This document shows positions 55,872-64,000 of a DNA stretch of 64,000 nucleotides, one piece after another. The DNA is from Iris pallida. Lineage: Eukaryota > Streptophyta > Magnoliopsida > Asparagales > Iridaceae. Each line of letters starts with the position of its first letter. Position 1 is the first letter of the stretch. The position numbers and the translations under genes are program-made. Below the pieces are notes generated by a model. It was not told the DNA's origin. It made no database searches and worked only from the letters and a program-made list of their open reading frames with translations. The DNA lies in NCBI GenBank assembly GCA_029216955.1, contig JANAVB010033216.1, positions 6,993,138 through 7,057,137 of the forward strand, in the 5' to 3' direction.

Positions 55872-58222
55872 CTAGCATCAGTTTGCAGTTCTTGAGCAGA
55901 ATTTATTGAAGTAAGTAGACATGATATAGCATTTCTTTGTGTAAGGCATCATCTAAGTAGCATTGAGTTAACACGCTAAGCATGTTATGGTAATATTCCT
56001 AGAAGGCATCGTTTAGCATACTTGGTGCTATCGTTCTACTAGTAATGGCAACATTTTGAAAATGCGACATCTTATCATCATTGATATTAACATGTTAAGT
56101 AGTCAAGTTGAATTCAACATGTAAATAACCATATCATATTTAAGTAATTTCTTACTGATAGCTGACTCCCTCGCACATGTATAAAAATACAGGATAATAT
56201 GATATACTTACTCTGTCTGCACAAAACATTCGTTAGCAAGCATCCTGACTACATGTTCGTTGGTAAAACTGTACCATAAAGGACTTTCCAACCGGTATTA
56301 CGACGCACCATTCCAGGTAGGTTGCAAGCCTAGCCGAATGTCCCATAATACCTCGTGCAGTACGACCAATGTTTCCTTCCAGGTCGAATCGGTACCAGCG
56401 CCCCAGGTACTGTTCGAGGAAACTTACTCAGACTTGTGCACAAGTACGTCCATGACCATGTGAATGCGTGTTGACTCGATAAACACAAGTGCATGGTAAA
56501 ACAACTAAAAGTAAGCAAAGCCAACAGTTCAACATCTCATCTCAATTATGAGCCCTGTTCAACGACTAATCATTCCATCATTACCATCATTCCACTTGGT
56601 GATCTCCATGATCCCAAGACTCATCAGTTCACATTCTCATTTCATCGCATCAAAACATTACCCACATCATTCCTTCAAATAGGAATAAACAACATCTCAT
56701 TTCTCTTAGGGATATTTCATATTCAATCATTGTTATGGGAACAAGCAACATTTCACATTTTTGTAACAGTTATACAGAGTGTACGTGATTCAAGTATTTC
56801 ATTCATTTCATTGGGTCAATAGCACAGCCAGTTCATTTCTCATTCTATCATTCACAAAGCATCTCATTATTCAAGTGTTTCTTTTGTTCTAGCAGCATTA
56901 AGCGTAAGGGACATTATCAATTCATTGCATGGCATCAATTCACATTACAGTTCTAGTGTTATTCATTCAGCAATTCAATGTTCATGTGTTGTTCATTCCA
57001 ACAAATCTTAGCATAAGCATCTCTATCAATTAGCAACTAAGCATCATAGTTTAAGGGACAGAATATTGGACATATTACTCCATTTTATTATGCATGAAGG
57101 AGTAGGAAAGAAGGATAGTTCCACTCACTTGTATAAAAGGGTCTTTCTGTTTCAATTGCACATATTCCCACTAAGCATACCTCTGCCAGTGAGCCACATT
57201 CTAATACCCATTACGTCTAGCCAGCTAAGAAAGACAGCATCAGTCTCAATTCTTTTGATTTCCAACCCAAGTCATGGTCCAATGTTCTGATCGCATCCAA
57301 CAAGTGAACCAAATGCCTCACACGGAACGGGGTATTACAGCCACCATTGCCCTTAGCGCCATAGCTATGCTCGAAAGCCTAGGCTAAGATTTTTATGATA
57401 GTGGAGAAGTGGGGAAGAGGAAAGAGAAATAGAGAGGATCGATCAATAGAGATGCAGGGCTTTGTCAGGGGCGTGGGATGAAGTTAACTAAGGGTTGGTG
57501 CTCTTTATATATGCAAGAAAGGAACGGTAGTCATTACGGTTGTGCGGTGAAGATTTGACCGGAGAAGGTCGGTGGATCGAACGGTCGTGATGGTACGAGA
57601 GTAGGTCGATGGAGAGATCTTCTAGAATACTCCGAAGAATTCATGGTTACGTCGTCGGTGAGTGGCGCTGCTCTGCTCGACCGCTGCAACTGAAGTCGAA
57701 GAGAAAGGGAGAAGATGAAGCCTTAAGGATTGGTTGGTCCCCATAAGTTGGATTCTCAATTGGGCTTTAATAAGTTGGTTTGATAAATGGTGAGCCCTAG
57801 CATGGAATGGGCTTGGGTTACGAGTTTTAGGTAAACTTGCTAAAACATTGGGCCTGGCCCTCTTGTGGCTTGGTTAATAGTCTAAGCCTAAAATGCATAA
57901 AAATCCCTAAAGGCTTTTAAAAGAAAATTACATAAAATAATAAATAGAGAAAGATAACTAAATCTAATTTATGACCTACACTACAATGGGCTTGGCTGGC
58001 TTTGTTGGCATTATGGATATGGCCTTGATATAAATTATGGTATGGACTGATTTAGAGTTAAAATAGATAGTTTACTAAAATAATTGGCTAAAAAATATTA
58101 ATTATATAAATAATATTCAAAAATTAGATAATTATAATATATACTCATAGTAGAGAGCTATGATTAATACAATTAGCAATAAAAATAGAAGATTTATTAA
58201 AAACTAAAAAATGGAGGTTACA
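55872..58222 (-). mobile_element. 5' LTR of G, distal part
   Basis: Continues the LTR broken at 2692; together about 3.1 kb. In minus direction it starts TGTAACCTCCATTTTT at 58222, with an A/T-rich upstream part and a TATATAAAG box at 57503-57512. A block near 56330-56450 (GAATCGGTACC...CTTGTGCACAAGT) resembles the F LTR near 60205-60270. It has cut F gag just after the zinc knuckle; the probable duplication is CATTT (58223-58227), the other copy being off the window. No gene seen. Confidence 0.7.
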
Positions 58223-59416
58223 CATTTGACATTTGTTGGCCACATGCCCCTTCTTGTGGCAATGATCGCAGACTACTCTGTTCCTTCCCTAGTTGCTACC
58301 TATGTTGTCGTGGTTTGGACACTTATGCACATTATTACCTCCTGCGTTGCCATGGCGCTTGTGATTATAAGTATGCACCGTGTCGGAAGCGACTGGAGGA
58401 TATTGAGGCTCGAGGTGGAGGGCATGATTGAACGATTCGCCCATTGTTTGGTACTCTGGGAAAGTCACGTGAGCAGAGATGGAAGGCCTCAGGCCTACTT
58501 CGAATCTCTGTGCTAGACTAGCCGCCGTTGGCAGATAGACCCTAGAAAATTGGGCCAGCTTGTTAAATTTTGCAACATACTGACGTACTGTCATGTTTTT
58601 CTGCTTCAACTACATGAACTCATTTTCTTTCGCCTGACAGATCGCCGCGGGCAGATACTCGACTTCGAAGGCCTTGCGGAATGTAGCCCAAGAGATCGGC
58701 GCGGTGGAGCCATCGTGATGGATCGCTTGCATTTGTACAGTCCACCAGTCGTGCACGTTCAACTGAAGTTGAAGTTGAGGCAAGCGACTTTGTTGGCTTC
58801 ATCGATGTCGAGGAGCTCAAAATTATCTTCGATCTCTTCTAGCCAGTCGATCACGAGAGATGGGTCTTCGGTGCTGGAGAAGGAAGTGCAAAATGCCTTC
58901 TTGAAGTTGGTGATGTTGAAGGCGTTATTCTCTAGCGGGACAAGCTGAGACGAAGGCTCCCTGGGTACGACTTTAGTGGGTCGGGTCACAGGTTCGACAG
59001 TATAGGTTGTAAAATTCCTATTAGTCATGACCGTTTGTACTAACTGCCGTAGCGTGTCAAGTTGCCCTTGCTGCATCTTGAAGTACACTTCAAACTAGAC
59101 TTCAAATTGGACTTGTCGTCTCTCGGACTGATGGTGCAGATTTTCGCTTTCTTGTTGGAATGTTGCGGCCTACCTCTGCTACATTTCGAGCATATACAGC
59201 ATCCTTTCCATAGGATTGTCGAAAGGCCTAGCTTCGGAAGGCATCATCCCTACCGGGTTGACAGAAGGCTCGAGTTCAAAACTACTCGAGTCGTTCGAAG
59301 CGCTCGCCTCGTCCCCTGCCAAAGGTTCCACAACTTCTAGAATAAAAGGCAACTCTCGTCGGTTTCAGAAAATGTCCTGGATAAACCGTATGAAACAACT
59401 CATCTCATCGACATGA
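58223..59416 (-). pseudogene. Gag of element F
   Basis: Ty3/gypsy gag fragments in several frames: FNITNFKKAFCTSFSSTEDP near 58890-58950, LLDIDEANKVACLNF near 58770, MTVRQYVAKFNKLAQFSRVY near 58530-58590, and a zinc knuckle C-X2-C-X4-H-X4-C (CDHCHKKGHVANKC) at about 58225-58270. It lies directly after the PBS of F. Different from the A/B/D gags; the knuckle and iMet PBS suggest a chromovirus-like or Athila-unlike gypsy family, which I cannot name. Confidence 0.82.
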
Positions 59417-59471
59417 GGTCAACGATTCGAGACTAGAAACTCGTGATTGGAGGCCAAGGACATGAAGCCGT

Positions 59472-59483
59472 GCTTTGATACCA
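59472..59483 (-). other. Primer binding site of F
   Basis: The reverse complement TGGTATCAAAGC differs by one base from the iMet PBS in G; 3 bp from the LTR end at 59487. Confidence 0.8.
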
Positions 59484-59486
59484 TTA

Positions 59487-61000
59487 TGTCACGCCCCGAT
59501 TCCGAAGAATTGATAGTCATACCCCGCGTGTGATGCCGTGCAAACCTAGGTTGCAATATCACAAGGCATAGTCATAAGGTTATCCGAAACACAACATCTA
59601 AAAGAGTACGCAGAGAAATTGAACAACCCATTGAGACAGAGAAATTTTATATTTTATTGATAATAGACATCATTTACAAGACTCTATTACAATCATGCCA
59701 CGCGGACTTACAACATGACTCGATTACAAAATGAACGCCGATGAGATAATGAATTCATCATACCCTGGGATACATATAGTTAAGGGTATATAAATGTGTA
59801 ATTGTGTTTTGGATTTTAAATCAATGGTTTTTATCATTGATCAGGTGTTTTCAGCAATATTTCCAATTCTGGAATTGTATGTAAAGGAAAATTTTCCCAA
59901 TCAATAGTGTCAGAGTTTTCTATTGGTGATCTTTTTAACCATCCTGATCAATTTGCATGTTAACATGTTAAGAGGCAAGCCAATGAAAATTTTATAAATT
60001 GAGCAGATGTCTATATTCATCTCGTGTCACGAGTATTAGTTCAAGTAGTGAAAGCGGTGTGAAGGTCACTAGAAATCTCAAGCCGTCATGGACTATAGCC
60101 GGGTTAAACGGTGATCCTTTTCACGACAGTTAGCAAGCCCTACTTGAAAGTTCTCGAATCATCCGTGCCAGTCCTGCTGGCACTTTCTATACTTGTTCCT
60201 CCCGGGCTGAATCGGCTCCTTGGCCTAGGCAATCGTTCGAAGAAACTGTACCTTGTGCACAAGTTGTCCAATGACCGTACTATTCTTCTTTAAAATTTAG
60301 CCCATTTTTATGCACTTAGCCTTATCGTTGCGATACTTGTTAATCGATTCAATCTTTATTTTGAATATGACTAAGTAAATGTGGCATAAGAGAGCATGCA
60401 TTAGTTTCATGTATAGCAGTTCTATAGCAAGTGTTTCGTGAAGAATCGTGCCACAATTTATTGATTCTACACTATGAATACAAGCATGCATTTTGTGTTT
60501 CACGTTTGATTTAAAACCAGAGAGTCGAAGGGAAGGAGAGCATCCACTCACCTTACTTTTACTTGAGGTGAGGGACTGGTTGGCTGCGCTTAGACGTTGC
60601 CTACACGATCACCTGAAATCGCATAAGCAACTGATTAGAACACTGTCCCATTCAAGGAGTTCAATACGAATGCGACGTTCAAAAATGCAAGCCATGAAAA
60701 CCATCGAAAACATTCACGAAAACAAAAGCCAAAGAGCAAGTGCGGCATAAAAAAACAGAGCAATGGGAGGTCTCTTTCGACTCAGTTGCAGAGTCTATCT
60801 TCGAGGCATAACCCGCTGAATATTGAACTTGATTCCGAAGAAGACTTTCCATAACGAAAAAAGGATCTTAATTTAATCGTTCCCGTTCGACCGATTCAAT
60901 TGATCCCGATCTATCGGTTCCGACTGAATCAGTAGCGACAGTGTTCCTTTCTCGCATACCCCGTGGATGGAAATGGGGTACGATGTAGGAATGGGGCACA
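59487..61000 (-). repeat. 5' LTR of F
   Basis: The plus strand starts TGTCACGCCCCGATT. The far end is uncertain: TG-like termini occur at 61000 (CATTCC...TGTGCCCC on minus) and 61052 (TGTTTACTATG on minus). H gag resumes after 61052. No coding region; it shares short blocks with the G LTR. Confidence 0.65.
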
Positions 61001-61040
61001 ACAACACTTCCCCAAAATCAAAATGTTTTTCAACTTTTGT

Positions 61041-61713
61041 TCATAGTAAACAAATACCTTTGGCTACTGTAGGGTAGAACTTTATCTTAAAGAGTCCCTT
61101 GAACTGCTCCCAGGTTAGGTGTGGATTTGCGATCATAAGCTTATTCCTGAACCCAGTCCAGGCAATATCGTGAAGCTGCAAGCCTACAGCTTCAATTTGT
61201 AGATCTTCTGGAATTTGAGAAAGTCGAATGATGCGCTCAATGTCTTCCAGCCATTCATCTGCATAAAGAATTCCTTTTGTGCCCTTGAGCTTCCGTGGGT
61301 TCATTCTTAAAATCAGTGATATCGCTTACCTTCTGTCGATAAGGTTGCTGCGAAAAGGCGACCTTCTCCATAGCTGACTCCACCATTCGCTGGGTATTCT
61401 CCATACCTTCTCGCATTATTGCGATCTATTCCTTATGAGCCTCGGTTTGAACCCTCTGCGTCTCTATCATGCCTCGAACGATCTCAAATAGTTGTATTGC
61501 ATCAGCGGGCGTACCTTTCAAGGATGATGATAGGGCTATTCCCTTTGGCGGTGGATGAAGGGAAGGGCTCTCTGATGTAGCTGATGCGGCCTCCCAATCG
61601 GTGGGTTGGGGAGAAGAAGCCCTATTATCTCTTCGGCCGCTAGGCCGAGAAGAAATCGATATTTCTGAAGCTGTCGGTGTTCCTGAATGGGATGATCTAG
61701 TCTTGGGTGCCAT
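61041..61713 (-). pseudogene. Gag N-terminal half of element H
   Basis: Starts MAPKTRSSHSGTPTASEIS at 61713, a Ser/Pro-rich lead typical of many gypsy gags, then helix IQLFEIVRGMIETQRVQTEAH. After a frame break it reads ADEWLEDIERIIRLSQIPED and LTWEQFKGLFKIKFYPTVAK (61060-61300), the retrotransposon gag core. It is cut by F at about 61052. Confidence 0.82.
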
Positions 61714-61985
61714 TTCTAGAAAAATGAATTCACAAGAATCGTTAGATATGGCTTGGGTAAAATCTTTCAAGAAGGACAAAATGGAAAAGATGTTAATGAT
61801 CTAGTATTGAACATAGGTTAATAAAGCCGAATCAAAATAGAATTTTCTAGTATGTGATTGAGTATTTACTTATTCCTATTATCCATATATTCTATTGCAG
61901 GCTCGTAACAACACCCTAGTCCTAAGTACTACTACGACATCGCACTAGTTGCGAAGACTGACCTGCATGGGCCACCATAAAAATG
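61714..61985 (-). mobile_element. Leader of H
   Basis: Lies between gag and LTR. The first bases after the LTR (minus: TTTTTATGGTGGCCCATGCA) match C at 15803-15830, which ties C to this family. Confidence 0.7.
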
Positions 61986-63514
61986 TGTCACGATCCGCAC
62001 CCAAAAATTCGGGCATGAGTCATGGGTACATCCAGCTTACGCCGCAATGTCGACGATAGAACGCTGTATAAACCTCAACAAATTCATCCAATGAAACCAC
62101 ATAGTTTATATATTCCATATCACTTCCAATTTTATAGATAAATCAAGGGCAGCTAAAATATACTCAATCACAAAGCCAGAAAGGATAGATAGAAGATGAA
62201 TGAAAATAAGTAATCTCAAAGAGTCAAAGAAATACTAAATGCCAATCTGATGGTTCAAGCCAAAATAACCCTCAAAGAACATAAATAACTAAAAAAGGTT
62301 CTCGGAGACAAATCTGGCCAAAACTAAATGTCATCTAACTAACTACCATCTGCAGATGGCAACTCTTCTAAGGTCGCCTCCTGATCACCCTGTATGTCAA
62401 GATCATCCTCTCATGTAGTATGCTCATAATTGGTAGGGCATAAGTCTTCTAACTCATCGCCTAAAAATAGTTATCCAGTCAGGATTAGAACAAGTACACA
62501 TATGACAGGCTATTCAAAACATGATAGAAATTACACAACATGGAATAGCATATGTAATATAAACTAACAAGTAAAAACTGACATCATGTAATAACAAGAA
62601 AAGGAACATGTAATCTATATAATCATGACAAGACATGGCAGCTAGAAACAAAATATGTAAATATGATAACATGCATGTGATGACGAAAGCAAGATGAAAC
62701 AAGTAAATCGACACCTATTTAAGTGTGTTGATATATCATGTTCGACATGTGAACAGCTAAGGATAAATCTGGCCAACTGCACGTGTCGTGTACGGCTGTT
62801 ATTCGTCACGAAAGACCATAGGATAGAAAGGGTAGATCACACGTCTACTAAGATATTTCTCTGCCCAACTAGTTCTCATGGATTCAAACAGTTCACGAAA
62901 ACGGTAATCTTGTAAACACAATAGTCATGAGCATATTAATCACAAAACATGATACATGTATTGAATCCATAATACTAATCTCGTGTAACAAGCATGTAAG
63001 AAATCAGGAGATGCATATGTATAACATGTAATAGAAAAACTATCAGAAAATAGAAGCAATCAGTATATGTACTTGCATGTCGTCCTGTGCTGATGGTACA
63101 GATCAGAATCTGAGTCCAAGTCCCAAGAACCTATATTTAAAATAACTAGCTTAATTGATATTGTTTGTAAAAGCTACATTAATTTTGTCTTAGTACTAAC
63201 CTTATCTTAACCATATCTACTTTGATTCTATACTCCTACCCATTTATGTGTTTACATATGGATAACAACCATCTATCCCAGGCTAAGTCCAATCTATGTT
63301 TTCAATTCATATATCATGTCCTTACCGTTTATACAACTCATATACTAATATTTGCAGTCCAATCTCTATTTGGCATTAGAGTTGCACCCCAAAGACATAT
63401 ATACCCTCAATTGTGTATAACACATGATAGGAACTGATACACTTTCATTGATCTAAACTGTGGTGTTCTTCCTGGTACATTCATCTTTTCTCGACCCATG
63501 TACACATACATATT
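61986..63514 (-). repeat. 5' LTR of H, interrupted by element I
   Basis: The plus strand starts TGTCACGATCCGCACCC; GTCGACATTGCGGCGTAAGC (on minus) is shared with the C LTR end. The opposite end is not reached; I begins at 63515. No gene seen. Confidence 0.72.
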
Positions 63515-64000
63515 TGTTTGCAAAAACAAAAGTTGTTTGATTATAAACTGAAAAGAGTGTGTACAAGAGTACAAGTTAATTTCTGGGAAAGTACAACTAT
63601 AGGAATCTGATCACAAAATAATCACTTTATCCCTTGGACGATGCGATGTCGAAGAAGAAAGCCTTTGGAGAGTGCTGCAGCAAGTGCTCAGGAGATTATG
63701 ATCATTAGTGATGCTTTGAAAGTGATTTGGAACTCTATTTATAGAGTTTAGATATAACTGTTAAGTAGTTATCCTGATTGGCGCACATTGCATTTGGCAT
63801 GCCATTCATCCAATCTCACGAACGGTTAGTTTAACTGCTTGGACACGTGGCATTCTGTGATGAAGATGCGCTTGGTTGTGGGCAGTATCACGTATACGTT
63901 CTTCGAGATTAGTGGTATGTATGCCACATCATCTAACTGCTTCTGGATGATTTGATCGGATAGCGCCACTGTCGAATGGTACCGAGCGCTATTTTTTGTT
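63515..64000 (-). mobile_element. Element I: A-type LTR at the right edge
   Basis: Starts TGTTTGCAAAAACAAAAG, with CTGGGAAAGTACAACT and TATCCCTTGGACGATG as in the A LTRs, and CTCTATTTATAGAG (TATA on minus) near 63731-63744. It is not preceded by the PBS reverse complement, so it is a 3' LTR or a solo LTR of the A family. The rest lies outside. Confidence 0.85.

Noticed and set aside
57331..57339. GGTATTACA (TGTAATACC on minus) as the outer end of the G LTR
   Set aside because: F gag does not resume there. It resumes after 58222, where TTACA also forms a TG/CA end and the TATA box falls inside the LTR as expected.
58223..59416. Assigning F to a named gypsy clade
   Set aside because: Only broken gag is in the window; without RT or integrase the clade cannot be told.

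Overview
This window is plant nuclear DNA made almost entirely of LTR retrotransposons. I see no host gene, rRNA, tRNA gene or CRISPR. The evidence for a plant is the Ty3/gypsy elements of Tat/Ogre type (tRNA-Arg primer site, an extra ORF1 before gag, a second archaeal-type RNase H), LTRs starting TGTAA and ending TGACA, plant-type introns and TATA boxes, and a captured plant mobile domain (PMD). The species cannot be named; a large, repeat-rich angiosperm genome fits best.

Layout: the elements are inserted into one another like Russian dolls, and most junctions can be read to the base. From outside to inside: H (gag 61041-61713, LTR from 61986) is interrupted by F (LTR 59487 to about 61000, gag 58223-59416). 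F gag is interrupted by G (5' LTR split as 58222-55872 and 2692-1946). G's LTR is interrupted by D (2693-55866). D's integrase is interrupted by B (9752-47429). B's antisense gene is interrupted by C (13358-36171) and by solo LTR E (37952-40814). C is interrupted by A (16293-32875). Another A-type LTR (I) starts at 63515, inside H's LTR.

A, B and D are three diverged families of one unusual Tat-like design. On the minus strand they carry 5' LTR, tRNA-Arg PBS, an ORF1 whose ATG abuts the PBS, gag, protease, a G-patch-like stretch, RT, RNase H, archaeal-type RNase H and integrase (B has lost everything after protease). On the plus strand, between the 3' LTR and the end of pol, they carry an independent gene with its own TATA box, a small basic first exon, a motif-filled first intron, a PMD exon, an acidic linker and a coiled-coil end. 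The two transcription units converge on a region of short hairpins.

Two patterns stand out. First, each family carries its own short motif (A TGCGCA, B GCCGCATGA, D TGGGCGCATA) clustered in the LTR, in front of the antisense TATA box, in the antisense first intron and inside ORF1. Second, about 13 hairpins share one 20-base loop but have different stems. With the PMD protein, these suggest an element-encoded self-recognition or anti-silencing system comparable in logic to VANC of VANDAL transposons. That link is inference. All copies seen here carry stops or frameshifts.
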